A stretch of 64,000 bases of DNA from Gordionus sp. m RMFG-2023 (taxonomy: Eukaryota; Nematomorpha; Gordioida; Chordodea; Parachordodidae): assembly GCF_954871325.1 (NCBI RefSeq), contig NC_088777.1:28063366-28127365 (forward strand), given 5' to 3'. This document shows positions 33,417 through 43,725 of the stretch, piece after piece. The position numbers were made by a program, and so were the translations under genes. The notes under the pieces were generated by a model. The model was not told the origin of the DNA, ran no database searches, and saw nothing but the letters and a program-made list of their open reading frames with translations. Numbering within the stretch: the stretch's first letter is position 1; each line of letters starts with the position of its first letter.

Positions 33417-34075
33417 TGTTAAAGATGGGGAAAAAAAAAGTTTATTTTATCCTCCTCTTTTATTATAATTAAGATGAAAAAGTTTTTTAATCCCCCTCTT
33501 TTGTTTATGTTAAAGATAAATAAAGTTTTTTTTAATACCCCTCCTTTGTGTTTACCATAAAATGAAAGTTATAAAAAAAGGTTTCTCTTTTTCCTTCTTT
33601 TGTTTTAAGTTAAACACAGTGAAAATAAAACATATGGCTTTTGTGTTTTCTCTCACTTTACTGGATTTCTTACTTTAGGAGTCCTCAGTAAGGTGATCCG
33701 AAAATATGAGTTAGACCGTTGGGTCCGGGAGACCACCCTGCATCCCCAGGGTATATTTTGAGTTTCGGGAAGTTTAGGGGGGTAGGTTTTATCCTCAATT
33801 ATGTACGATTAAACTAACACAACTCGGTTCCACAAAAACGTTCTTTTTTTTACTTTGCGCCAATTTAATTTTAATTTATAATTGCGCCTTTTATTTTCCC
33901 TATAAAAGGGACGAATTTTTTATAGTTTAGATATACTTTATTTTTCTTCTGTAAATTAATGTTGAATTCTTTATAGTTTAGATATATTATATTTTTCTTG
34001 TAAAAAAAATTTCTTGATATTAAGTAAACAATAAATTAAACAATAATGTCTATGACTCGTTCTCAAAACACTTCA
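33417..34075 (+). repeat. 5' LTR of the 33417-36801 element
   Basis: Starts TGTTAAAGATGGGG and ends AACACTTCA (TG...CA). A TATA-like CCCTATAAAAGGGACG lies at about 33898-33913. The last about 30 bp include ATGTCTATGACTCGTTC, so the gag start codon at 34046 is inside the LTR. Confidence 0.9.
33898..33913 (+). promoter_or_regulatory. TATA-box region of the LTR promoter
   Basis: CCCTATAAAAGGGACG in the 5' LTR, about 150 bp before the gag start codon. The 3' LTR has CTCTATAAAAGGGACG at the matching place near 36639. This is a textbook TATA box in the expected position for LTR transcription. Confidence 0.65.
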
Positions 34076-34930
34076 CTGGCGCCCTGGGGGTTCAGACCGC
34101 TCAACATCAACGAATATTCGGCTTCGGAACCCTTGTGTAATTATTTACACCGGTTTCTTTTGCAAACAACGAATATATCCGATGATATAGAGAAAGGTAT
34201 ACTATTTCTAACTTACTGCGGACCAACATTATTTGCCAAATTAAAAAATACGTTCTATCCAGAGACAATAGAGACCCAAGGGTTTCTAAAGAATTAATCA
34301 ATCAATCGACAAATTCGCCGAACCACCCAATCAAGCCCGCTACCGACTAAGGAATCGAATTCAACATCTCCACGAATCGATAACCCAGTACGCGGAAGCC
34401 CTGGTCGAAATCGCCCACAATTGCGATTTAAAGGAGAGCCACGATTTATTTATGGCTACTCAATTTATGTCTGGCGTTTATTCAACGGTAATAAAACGCA
34501 AGTTACTATCGCTACCCCCTACTCAGTTCCAAGAGTATGTGGAAATAGCAAAAACCGAGGAGCTTATCGAATCCTGGTCAACATCAGACGGAGGAAATTA
34601 TGATATTGCACCATGTCAGGATACTCATACACACCTAAAATTCAAGTCAAACGCTCAACCTATCCATAGAGACAATTATTCAACCAAAAATTTATCGGAT
34701 TGGACGCAATACAACCAACAACAATACCCAAATCACTCCAACAATTCATCTTATGTGCCCCCGTATCACCAAACCCCACAATACCAATATCCCACAAACA
34801 ATTCATCTCAATGGCCCCCATATAACCGACAACAATATCAAATCCCCAAATGCCTTAATTGTGGACGAATAGGTCACCTAGAGCGAAATTGTCTAAGACC
34901 CACCATACAACCCGAAACAAAAAAAGCTAT
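34046..34930 (+). pseudogene. gag region with zinc knuckle (compact LTR fossil)
   Basis: The frame opens inside the LTR at 34046 (MSMTRSQNTSLAPWGFRPLN) and reads straight through the primer-binding site. Gag-like helices follow. A Pro/Gln/Tyr/Asn-rich stretch (about 34680-34840, YNQQQYPNHS, YHQTPQYQYP) leads to a CX2CX4HX4C knuckle, CLNCGRIGHLERNC, at about 34853-34893. The Gln/Asn/Pro-rich linker before the knuckle is typical for this kind of Gag. Confidence 0.75.
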
Positions 34931-35089
34931 AACAAACAATGTAGTAAACGCAATAGAACAGCTGGAAAGCTATCCTTCACATCAACAATCACTAAATTCG
35001 TTAACTATAGATGATAATCCCCCAAAGGACCCCCTTCCCAATCTCTCATCCCTAAACATCAACCATATTATTCTAAACCCCATATCCAA

Positions 35090-35285
35090 GGCTTACCACA
35101 TCTCCCTAAAAATTAATGAGATTCCAATAAAAATGGAAATTGATACGGGATCGCCAATAACTATCATAGGTAAAAATATATACAACACCCATTTTAAAAA
35201 CCTTCCAATAACTACATCTATAATACAACTAACTCATATTCCGGTCACTCCATTCCTATATTGGGCGAAATTAAAACCTGGTTAA
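35090..35285 (+). pseudogene. Aspartic protease region (compact LTR fossil)
   Basis: Contains IPIKMEIDTGSPITIIGKNI (about 35120-35180) with the D-T-G-S active site. It lies in frame after the gag knuckle in a single 277-codon open stretch from 34452, so Gag and protease share a frame here. Confidence 0.8.
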
Positions 35286-35838
35286 AATATGATCAACAAT
35301 CTGCTTTCACGTCAGTATTAATCACCGACAATGATAATAAACCCATTATAGGCCGAGACACTATAGAAATTTTCCCCTCAATTATGTCCAATATATTGGC
35401 CGAAACAAACGCTACCAAACTAATAGCCAAATTTCCCAATACTGCCGACGATATTCTAGGGGAATTTCCAACTCCCATAGACGTACATCTAAAACCAGAA
35501 GCTCAGCCCAGATTTATCAAACCAAGACAAGTACCCTACGCCCATATAACCCAAGTCGAAGAGGAATTAAACCGATGGGAGCAAGCCAAAATAATTGGAA
35601 AGTGTGGATATAGTCCATGGTCCAATTGTCCCAGTAACCAAAACAGACGGCATCCTCCGACTACAAAAAGGATCAAGGGTGCGGGTACACACCCATAAGA
35701 AATCCCCCCGATGGAAACTGGGACTTACGAAGAAAACATTAGGAAATCGCATGTATCAAGTCAGAACAAAACAAGGAATACAGTTTTATCATGATAAGCA
35801 AATTAGAAAACGACGATCCCCAGATAAATCGAACAATT
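35261..35838 (+). pseudogene. RT entry segment and integrase tail (compact LTR fossil)
   Basis: The first part reads VDVHLKPEAQPRFIKPRQVP and VEEELNRWEQAKIIGKCGYS, the conserved linker into Ty3/gypsy reverse transcriptase. The end, KTLGNRMYQVRTKQGIQFYH near 35735-35795, resembles the end of an integrase tail. The catalytic RT, RNase H and integrase cores are not present between them, so the element depended on others for movement. Confidence 0.7.
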
Positions 35839-35969
35839 AATTACTCTTTTTCCCCCCTCTTCTTTTCATAAATTTAAACGTTTTCCCCAAATATTTAATT
35901 TATTAACTTTTTTTTTGTTAAATTTCTTTTTTCCCCATTCCCAATATACCATTCCTCCTTCCCCGTTGC

Positions 35970-36157
35970 CTATTTAGGGGGGGGGGGGAGGAGTGTGAAT
36001 TAGTTTTGCAATGATAATTTAGTTATACTTTTCTAGGGAATTGGTTGTGTTTTTTTGGTGGGGGCGTTTTCCGGAACTCGTAATAAATATAGGATTTTGA
36101 ACCTTAGTCGAGACCAGGATCATCCCCCCTCCTTGTGGCCTGTTTAGGGGGGAGGAG
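35970..36157 (+). repeat. Two polypurine-tract copies before the 3' LTR
   Basis: TATTTAGGGGGGGGGGG followed by GAGGAGTGTGAATTAG at about 35970-36000, and TGTTTAGGGGGGAGGAGTGT at 36140-36160, the latter directly abutting the 3' LTR. Both are followed by TGT, like the LTR start. The first may be a relic of an older LTR border. Confidence 0.65.
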
Positions 36158-36801
36158 TGTTAAAGATGGGAAAAAAAAAGTTTTTTTATCCTCCTCTTTT
36201 ATTATAGTTAAGATGAAAAAGTTTTTTAATCCCCTCTTTTGTTTATGTTAAAGATAAATAAAGTTTTTTTTAATACCCCTCCTTTGTGTTTACCATAAAA
36301 TGAAAGTTATAAAAAAAGGTTTCTCTTTTTCCTTCTTTTGTTTTAAGTTAAACACAGTGAAAATAAAACATATGGCTTTTGTGTTTTCTCTCACTTTACT
36401 GGATTTCTTACTTTAGGGAGGATCCGAAAATATGAGTTAGACCGTTGGGTCCGGGAGACCACCCTGCATCCCCAGGGTATATTTTGAGTTTCGGGAAGTT
36501 TAGGGGGGTAGGTTTTATCTCCAATTATGTACGATAAAACTAACACAACTCGGTTCCACAAAAACGTTCTTTTTTTTACTTTGCGCCAATTTAATTTTAA
36601 TTTATAATTGCGCCTTTTATTTTCTCTATAAAAGGGACGAATTTTTTATAGTTTAGATATACTTTATTTTTCTTCTGTAAATTAATGTTGAATTCTTTAT
36701 AGTTTAGATATATTATATTTTTCTTGTAAAAAAAATTTCTTGATATTAAGTAAACAATAAATTAAACAATAATGTCTACGACTCGTTCTCAAAACACTTC
36801 A
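36158..36801 (+). repeat. 3' LTR of the 33417-36801 element
   Basis: Almost identical to 33417-34075; starts TGTTAAAGATGGG, ends AACACTTCA, followed by ATTAG. Confidence 0.9.
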
Positions 36802-37135
36802 ATTAGGAAGAGAAAAAAATTCTCTACCAACTTTAAAAAAATAAATTTTGAGTGTTTTTTATTTTTGGCGCTATATTTTCAACGGTCAATAGCTTGAAAA
36901 CGATGATGGTACAAATCGAACTGAAAACGGTAGAAATCGGTACAAATCATTCTCTATCGACCTATTCACTTTTTATTTTTAAGTTCAAAAGTTGGGGGGC
37001 TGTCGTGAAGTTGGCCCCCCATTTTGTTCTTAGGATATCTCAAAAAAGTTGATGGTACAAATCGAACTGAAAACGGTACAAATCGGGTACTAATCACACC
37101 AACTGATAAACCATTGAAAATCAAAAATTGTGGGG

Positions 37136-38060
37136 ACCTGTTGCCCGACTTCTTAAGGGATTTTATTCTTTTGCCTTTTTTGATAATCCCTTTTTTGTCT
37201 ATCATGGGCAACAAGTATATTTTCTTTTGCCATTTTCCATACGACTGATAGGCTCATTATTCTTTAATTCACTCTCTTCAAAGTCATTCTCAATATTATT
37301 ATTGATTTCCTTAACAACATCTGGTTTAATTTACGAATTTAAGTCTGATGGCAGCTTTGCGCTCCGACGATACATCATATAAAATGGGGTGAATCCTGTA
37401 GATTTATGGACACTGGTTCGCATTGCAAACAGTACCCCCAGTAGAACCCTAGGCCATAGTGTTTGATTATCACTCAAAACCTTTAACATTAAGTTTTGAA
37501 TAGTACGATTATTACTCTCTGTTAACCCATTAGCTTGAGGATGATATGCACTGCAAATACGTTGCTCCGTCCCTGTCATTTTATGTAGTCTCGTGGCCAT
37601 TTCATTCACAAACTCTCGGCCTTGATAATTGATTTGTATCTATATTGTATAAAATCAAAAGTTTATAAATTATCATAAATGCACATTTTTTAACCGATAT
37701 ATATTTATATAATATGATTTACAGTTGCGCAGCCATGGCGGCAAATCAGACCATAAATAAATTTACAAGTCTCTTCAGCTGTCTTTGATTTCATAGGTTC
37801 TGCCTAACCATTTTGTGAAATAATCAGAGGCAACTGCAATACATGTGTAGCCTTCTTCAGAAGTGGGCAGGCAGCAAAGATCTATTTCTATTTGAGCCCA
37901 TGGAAGAGGTGGTACATCTATAGGATTCAAATTATAAGAAATTTTAGAAAATCTTGTATTGGCCTTCTGACATCTATCACATGATTTTATAAAATCAATA
38001 GTGTCTTGAAATAATTTTGGCTACCAATATCTATAAACACAAAATTAACACCATAATAAA
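37136..38060 (-). pseudogene. Ginger integrase: zinc-binding N-terminus and DDE core
   Basis: Read on the minus strand from about 38030: DTIDFIKSCDRCQKA (the C..C of the H2C2 zinc motif), WAQIEIDLCCLP with the first catalytic Asp (about 37890), IAVASDYFTKWLG (about 37825), then, in the 37331-37609 frame, HKMTGTEQRICSAYHPQANG followed by LTESNNRTIQN and KSTGFTPFYMMYR. 'DLC.LP' and 'DYFTKW' are characteristic of the GIN1/KRBA2/Ginger integrase branch and differ from the retroelements in this window. 37136-37640 is the right copy of the about 500-bp duplicated stretch. Integrase would cut and join the element ends. Confidence 0.75.
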
Positions 38061-38329
38061 TACCTTTCAGAGAGTTTAAGTTGAGTTTTATTAATGCCTA
38101 GGTGGGCACAATAGCTCTAGATTCTAGGGATATATCTGATCCTTGGTGAATAATAGATATTACCCTTTGTTTCTCTGCTCCATCCATTATTACTAAAGCT
38201 AACAAATAAATAGAAATTATTATTTTGTGATCACATTTACCTTCTTTATTTTTCTATAAAGAATATCTTCTTTAACAATAAAACTGTTTGCCGTACATCT
38301 AAAATTACTTTTTTTACCTGGATCATTTT

Positions 38330-38745
38330 TAAGGAGTAAAGGATATTTTCCTGTTACTAGATATTCTTTTATTGTTTATCTGTTATTTGATAAAATTTAT
38401 AATTATAAATCTAAATGTACCAATTTGATTCATTAAAAATTTTGTGAGCAGTAGAATATTTTCCTGTATAAGTATTAGCAATAAAGGATATTTTTGATAT
38501 TTATCTGTTCCTGCTTGATATAAAATTATAATTATAAATTTAAATGTACTAATTTGATCATTAAAAAATTGTGATATTTTAAGCAGTAAAGGAAGGATAT
38601 TTTCTGTCACTATGTATTAGCAGCAAATGATATTTTTTGTTACTTATATTCTCCTATTTTGACATTTAATTGTTATTGCTTGATATAAATATAATTATAA
38701 ATTTAAATGTACCGATTTCATACATAAATTTTAGGTTTTATTCTT
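38330..38745. repeat. Tandem repeat, about 125-bp unit, three copies
   Basis: Units share GTAAAGGATATTTTCCTGT-like, ATATAATTATAAATTTAAAT and GTAC.AATTTGATTCATT-like blocks. Non-coding, between the integrase and the right end of the Ginger element. Confidence 0.75.
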
Positions 38746-39290
38746 AAAAGTTTAGGTTGGGTCATAAATTATCAATACGGTATTGATTTTACAATATTGT
38801 AGAATCAATACCGTATTGAATTTAGATGGTATTGTTTTCACAATATTACACCTGCCCATAATAATTTGTAAAAGATATTCCCAAGTCAGGTGCAAGCAAA
38901 TATTAATCTTGAGGAATATTTTCCAAGACCAGTCTAAACCATTTTAATTTTCAAAACTTTTTCCCAAACCCAGAGATAGTTAAATTTCTAAATAATTTAT
39001 CATCACATGAAGGGGAAATCTCGGATTTACCAATTAGTGGGTTAACTCCTTTTATCAAAAAATTTTATAAGGGCTATCTATATCTTTATGTTAAGTACAA
39101 AAAAAATGCTATCTATTTAAATTACAAAAATGTCATTCAATACTAATGAAACTTATATGCAATTTATTTAATTTTTTAAGAAATTTGTTTTTCTTGCCAT
39201 ATAAATTTAGGTAATTTTTTTAAAAAATGATGAGAATTAATTATTATTTTGTGTGTTTGATAAAATTAAGAGCAAATCCTTTATGACATT

Positions 39291-39575
39291 TTAATTTTTG
39301 ATGGAAAAAGCGACAAAATGCATAATTGTCGTTATTAATTGGATAATATCATTTTCTATATCGGTGGAGTTTAAGAAATTATTTGAAGTTGTAAGGATGT
39401 TGCTATCCTTTAAAATTGGAATACTTTTCTTCTTTTTATATAAAAATTTGCGACACTTAGGACAAAAATATTCTCCTTTGTTAATTTTATGATACATTGT
39501 CATCCAAATCGTCACTTTTCTTAAATCATTTTTGGAATAGTGATTTGAAAGATTCAATGGATTTGTACAAAACAT
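39291..39575 (-). pseudogene. Element B protein, N-terminal Cys-rich block
   Basis: A 94-codon frame opening MFCTNPLNLSNHYSKNDLRK, then VTIWMTMYHKINKGEYFCPK and CRKFLYKKKK. A Cys near the start (FCTNPLNL) and the CxxC pair (FCPKCRKF) look like a zinc-binding module. In this family such a module opens the protein ('C.NPl.l..H....LR.vt.W' then 'C..CRK'). It is upstream of, and continuous with, the 29647-30017 block apart from the inserted DNA. A Met start at 39575 is plausible. Confidence 0.65.
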
Positions 39576-40557
39576 ATTAATAATTTTAAAAATTACAAAT
39601 TTTAGGAAAAAGTAACAGATAAAAAAATTATTGGAAAAAAATTATTCGAAAAATTGTTAATTTAATTAATGCCTACTTAATAAATTTTATTATCTATAAA
39701 TTAAATTCAAGGAAATTTAATAAAATTATTTTAAATATTATGCTCACTATTAATTATTTGATAAATATTTTATTGTGGAATAAAAAAAATTTCTTAGATT
39801 GACTTATATTGTTAAAATTGATATTTTAAGCTCTTACGCCATCTAGTGGATTTTTTAAAAATGAGATATTTCCTAATTATTTTTTTGGTCCCACTTTGAA
39901 ATTATTTATATGAACAGTTCTTGGTGCTCTTTACAAAATATCTAAATTTTGGAAAAAAATTTTTAGTCTAACATATAAAAAAAAAATTAATTACAAATAT
40001 TTAACCGCAATTTAAAAAAATGTATAAACTAAAAATTAATTTTATTTAACATATGTTCAAGAGTTATATTAGGGCTATAAAATGAGCCATAATAGATATA
40101 CATAATGCATCTAATATAAAAGTTATCCCAATTTAAAAAATTCATTTTTTTCGAAAAATTACCAAACTGAGCCACTTTAAAGCCCTATATCTCCTATTCT
40201 GATAGAATTAAGAACAGGGTTGCCATGTCTTCCCCCATCAGCGGGAGGCTCCCGCAATTTTTTAGTTTACACGCAGACATCTCTCTCGCGCAAAACTACC
40301 GCAATTGGAAATCTCCCGTAAAAATCTACCGCCTATTTTTAATTTCTCCCGCAATTTTTTTTTAGTATTTTAACGTTTTTAATATATAAATAATAATTTT
40401 GAGAGACATTAATTGATTATTTTTATATTTTTAAAATAAATTTAAAATATTTATTCGAAAAACATGTCTAGTTTGTAAATTTCTTTCTATCCTGTTTTAT
40501 TTTTATCCAATAATAAATCTTTCATTCATATAAGTCAGTATAGGGGAGTATATCAAC

Positions 40558-43500
40558 TAGAGGTGGGCGCGGGCCGTGAAATTACGCGTCACGGCGTGAA
40601 TGTGAAGAAATTTTAAATTATTAGGCGTGACTGGGCCTGACGGGCCTTTCCAAAATTTTCCCCGTGCGTGAGTAGGCGTGAACACAAATTTCCATAAATC
40701 ACGGAAATTTTAATTTTTAAAATTGTTTTTTATTAATATAAATTTGCAAATTTATAATTTTAAAAAATATATATTTTATTTATTATTTAATTTAATTTAG
40801 TTTTTTTAAAAAAAAGATTAGTTTTTGAAAACAAAAAATCTTTCACATTTTATAAACAACATCCGAGTGAACCTATTTTTACTTTTGCTAGCTTTTTCTT
40901 TTAAAATTATGTTCAAATTCAAATCAAATTTATCAACAAGCTTATTTACATGTATATAGTGATCTTCTTTCAAGTATTTTATTATAATATATATTATTTT
41001 ACAATGAAAATGTAATTCTTCGCATTAAATTATAAATTTTAGTATTTACAAATGTCATTGAAAGTTTTTACTTTTTATTATTTGTAATAAATGCTTTAAT
41101 GTAATGTATGAGTAGTGAAGGAGTAAAATTTATAATATTATATTAATATATAATAAGTATTTCTTTATTAACAATTAAACTCAAAGATCTAGAGTACTAT
41201 TAGATCCAACAAAATACAACAACCAATGAAAAATAATAAATCAATGGAAATATGGTAAAACATAAATTTAAATATGTTTTATTTTCATTTATCTTTATTA
41301 TTTATACTAATCATTTTCACTCAAATTATAATGATTCGAAATTAATATAATTCATTGTTTAAATTTTCTCATATTTACCAACAAATCTAACATACTCAAT
41401 ATAATTGTCATAAATAAAGTTGCATATTTGGATTATATATATTTTAAAATATAGTTAACAAATATTTTAAAAATTTCAAACATTACTCATATAATTTAAA
41501 ATCTTGTTGTTTTATTAATTTTGGTTTATACCTTTTTATTAATCAGGCTAAGGAAAATCACATGATATATTTTTCTAATATATTATTTGAATTTTAAAAA
41601 AATGGTCTTAATTTTTTTACTATAATCTTTGGTTTAAATAATTTTAGATACTTAATTCATTCTTTATTTATTAAATAAATGATTTTAAGCGACCTTGAAG
41701 AGGAAAATCATACACAAAGCAGTGGAGAAGGAGATAATAATGTTAATAATAATAATGAAATAATTGAGATGGACGATTTCAAAATCAGAGATGTTAACTA
41801 AAATAAGAAGGAAAGACATTGATATTGAATTTAAAGCTCCAGAAAACAGAAAAAGCAAGAAATTTCTTAACAATATATTATAAAGGTACCTTACAAAATT
41901 TTGTAAAATGTACAAGTTGCCAAAACGTGATGTCATATAAATGTAAAACAGGTACTGCCAGTTTATCAAGACATAAATGTGTCATAAAAAATACAAAAAA
42001 ACATTCTGATCAGACAATATATAATATGTTTAAAAGACAAATGTCAGATCAATCAAAAGCAGTTTTACAAAAAAATCAGTTATATTTTATATGTAAAGAT
42101 CTACGACCTTTAAATGCTACAGAAAGTGAAGGATTTTATAAGCTTGGCCAAGAGTTAATTAATTTTGGTGTTACATATGGACAACAAAATATAAAAGATA
42201 TAATTGTTAGTCGAAAAACTCTTATGAATACAGTAGCTCCAAAAATATATGGAAAAATTTAAATTAAGATAAAAAGCTTGATCAAAAACAATTACTTGTC
42301 CATAACCACCGACTTTTGGACAGATGAGTATAAAAATCGTAGTTTTTTAACTATTACTGGCATGTTATCAATAAGGATTTTGAATTAAAATCATTTGTTT
42401 TGGCTACAAGGGTAATGGATGAAAAAAAAACAGGAGTCAATATCAAAATTATAGTAAATTCAATTTTGGAAGAATACACAGACATAGAAAACTATTTAAG
42501 TAAATGTATAGTGGTAACTGATAACGGGGCAAACCTAATATGTGCATTTAAAGATGATGAAAGGCTACCCTGCATATGTTATATATTAAAAAACATTATG
42601 CATTACATTTTTGATAATTGTTTACATGAAATAGCTGTAAATATAAATGGTGTGAAAAAAATAGTACAGTATTTCAAACAATCAACAGCTAACAGCAAAC
42701 TAGGCTACACTCTTAAACAAGATGTGATAACTAGATGGAACTCTGTATATCATGATACAGAGTTTCTTAAAATCATATTCCGAAATTCAGGTGTACTTGC
42801 TTAGCAAGCAAGAATTAAATCGACTAGCCACTGTTGATATTACCATCTTACGGCAGTTAGAATTTTTTTTATCAATATTTAAAGAATGCTCGGAAAATCT
42901 GAGTGCCGATTCTCATCCCACATTAAATGAAGTTTATCAGTGGAGACAAAAATTATTACAGTTTTGTCAACCCTCTGAAGGGGATACAACAATAATAGAA
43001 GCCTTAAAAATCAGGACTGGATGTCTTTTAAAAGAAAGATTCATCATGCAGCCCCTACATAAAGTAGGCTTTATTTTGGATCCCAATTTCAAAAGCCTTA
43101 AGTTTTTATCAGAAGAAGAAAAAAACGATATATATAAAACTACCATAAAAATGCTAAATGTCATAAAATATGATATGAATAAGTCAATGCCAAATCTAGA
43201 TGATACTGATATACCCTCACCATCTATCGAAGAAAACGGCGAGGATGAACTTAAAAGATTCATCGCTCAGAAGACAAATATTAATGATAGTATTTTGAAG
43301 TTTTGGAATCATGAAAATTCGTTTCCTTTTTTAAAAAAATTGGCGAGTAAAATTTTATCCGCCCCTGCAAGTTCGGCATCTAGTGAAAGATTGTTTTCTG
43401 TAGCCAATCACTTGTTGGAGGAAAGGCGTACTCAATTAAAATAAAAAAACATGGATATTATTCTTTTTTTAAATAAAAATTTCGATTTATAAATTGTATT

Positions 43501-43725
43501 TATTTTTTGTTATGGAATTATAGAAATAAATAGAATAAATTCAAAAAAGTGTATAATTATAGGTTACCAATTTTGAAAAATTTAAAAACACCGTGAATTT
43601 TCGGGCTGAACGTGCGTGAATCAAAATATTGCCTTTCGTGAGCGGGCGGGTCGGGTCAAAAATTTTTTAGTGGTAAGCGTGAGCGTGAATTTTTTTTATT
43701 ACAATTAGGCCCGCGCCCACCTCTA
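40558..43725 (+). mobile_element. hAT element with TAGAGGTGGGCGCGGG ends
   Basis: 3168 bp with a perfect 8-bp duplication ATATCAAC (40550-40557, 43726-43733). Left end TAGAGGTGGGCGCGGGCC; right end GGCCCGCGCCCACCTCTA, an 18-bp perfect inverted pair. Subterminal regions repeat GCGTGAA and CGGGCC words on both sides (CACGGCGTGAATGTGA left, CGTGAGCGGGCGGGTC right). It encodes a BED-finger transposase (41679-43490). The ends are crisp, so it is relatively young, but the gene is broken in about four places. Confidence 0.9.
41679..43490 (+). pseudogene. hAT transposase with BED finger
   Basis: A plausible start at 41679 (MILSDLEEENHTQSS) opens an acidic leader that stops at 41801. A BED zinc finger follows in another frame: FVKCTSCQNVMSYKCKTGTA then LSRHKC (C..C...H....C, about 41900-41975). 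Then SITTDFWTDEYKNRSFLTIT with the first Asp (about 42300), a one-base frame change near 42365, CIVVTDNGANLICAF with the second Asp (about 42510), DVITRWNSVYHD (about 42722), a frame change near 42790, then an intact 3' part ending in the dimerisation block APASSASSERLFSVANHLLE. A stop at 43442 falls inside the dimerisation tail; beyond it NMDIILFLNKNFDL remains readable. Family length is about 600 residues, and nearly all of it is represented. Confidence 0.8.

Larger units (their letters stand above)
33417..36801 (+). mobile_element. Compact Ty3/gypsy-type LTR element, fossil
   Basis: 3385 bp, with LTRs 33417-34075 and 36158-36801 and a perfect 5-bp duplication ATTAG (33412-33416, 36802-36806). 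The LTRs are almost identical, so it is young compared with the other LTR elements in the window. Parts: gag with one zinc knuckle, protease, the beginning of the RT region, an integrase C-terminal tail, polypurine tract. Most of pol is absent, so it could not have moved on its own; it looks like a reduced, non-autonomous form. A primer-binding-site-like TGGCGCCCTGGGGGTTC follows the 5' LTR. Confidence 0.9.
32597..37135. mobile_element. Long-TIR element with G-tracts, hosting a compact LTR element
   Basis: Inverted repeats of at least 250 bp. The left inward sequence has CCCCACAATTTTTGATTTTC, GGTTTATCAGTTGGTGTGAT and CAGTTCGATTTGTACCATCA; the right end carries the same blocks in reverse. Next to them lie GGGGG(C)AACTTCACG words and an AACTTTTGAACTTAAAAATA block on each side. 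No transposase is visible, so the element is non-autonomous. The LTR element 33417-36801 is inserted in it, interrupting CATCATTAG|GAAGAGAAA. The host sequence on both sides is a direct duplicate of about 500 bp. Confidence 0.65.
30408..38850 (-). mobile_element. Ginger-type DNA transposon (integrase plus OTU), with nested insertion
   Basis: Ends are TGTAGGATTGTGAAA on the left and, reverse strand at right, TGTAATATTGTGAAA. Both fit the 5'-TGTNR start of Ginger elements. The four bases outside are CCGG (30404-30407) and CCTG (38851-38854), close to the CCGG duplication known for Ginger. Between them is a Ty3/gypsy-like integrase on the minus strand without gag, protease or reverse transcriptase, followed by an OTU-like domain. 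Both ends carry repeated AATCAATACCGTATTGAT-like words. It is interrupted by a long-TIR element (32597-37135) and decorated with tandem repeats. Old and broken. Confidence 0.7.
30018..39322. mobile_element. Insertion in element B, of unknown type, hosting a Ginger element
   Basis: The words ATTGTCGTTATTAATTGGA at about 29999-30017 and 39323-39341 are identical and lie on either side, so the sequence between them looks like an insertion with an 18-19 bp target duplication. Without the Ginger element (30408-38850) the inserted sequence is only about 0.86 kb. It contains loose repeats of CCAAGCC.GGTCCAAGC and AAAATTTTTTCC-like words on both sides of the Ginger insertion. I see no TIR and no coding sequence. 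A long duplication without TIR would suit a short retroposon, but there is no tail or promoter box I can point to. Confidence 0.45.
24019..40214 (-). mobile_element. Element B: long-TIR DNA transposon related to element A, with nested insertions
   Basis: The left end starts GGGTCATTCCATGTCAAATC. From about 24130 to 24610 the sequence is repeated in inverse at about 39720-40205; both contain AAATATTTAACCGCAATTTAA-type and CGCCATCTAGTGGATTTTTT-type blocks. The outer about 110 bp of the right end are cut off by the hAT at 40215. Three coding blocks on the minus strand (39291-39575, 29647-30003, 24594-25217) belong to the element A protein family in the correct order. Its own length without insertions is about 3 kb; the rest is a hAT (25418-29600) and a large nested insertion (about 30018-39322). 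Confidence 0.75.

Noticed and set aside
23496-40735. Element B seemed to be flanked by an about 520-bp direct duplication (23496-24018 and from 40215), as in the two cases reported.
   Set aside because: The right copy begins exactly at a hAT terminus (CAGGGTTGCC) inside the right TIR of element B, so an independent hAT insertion explains it without a long target duplication.
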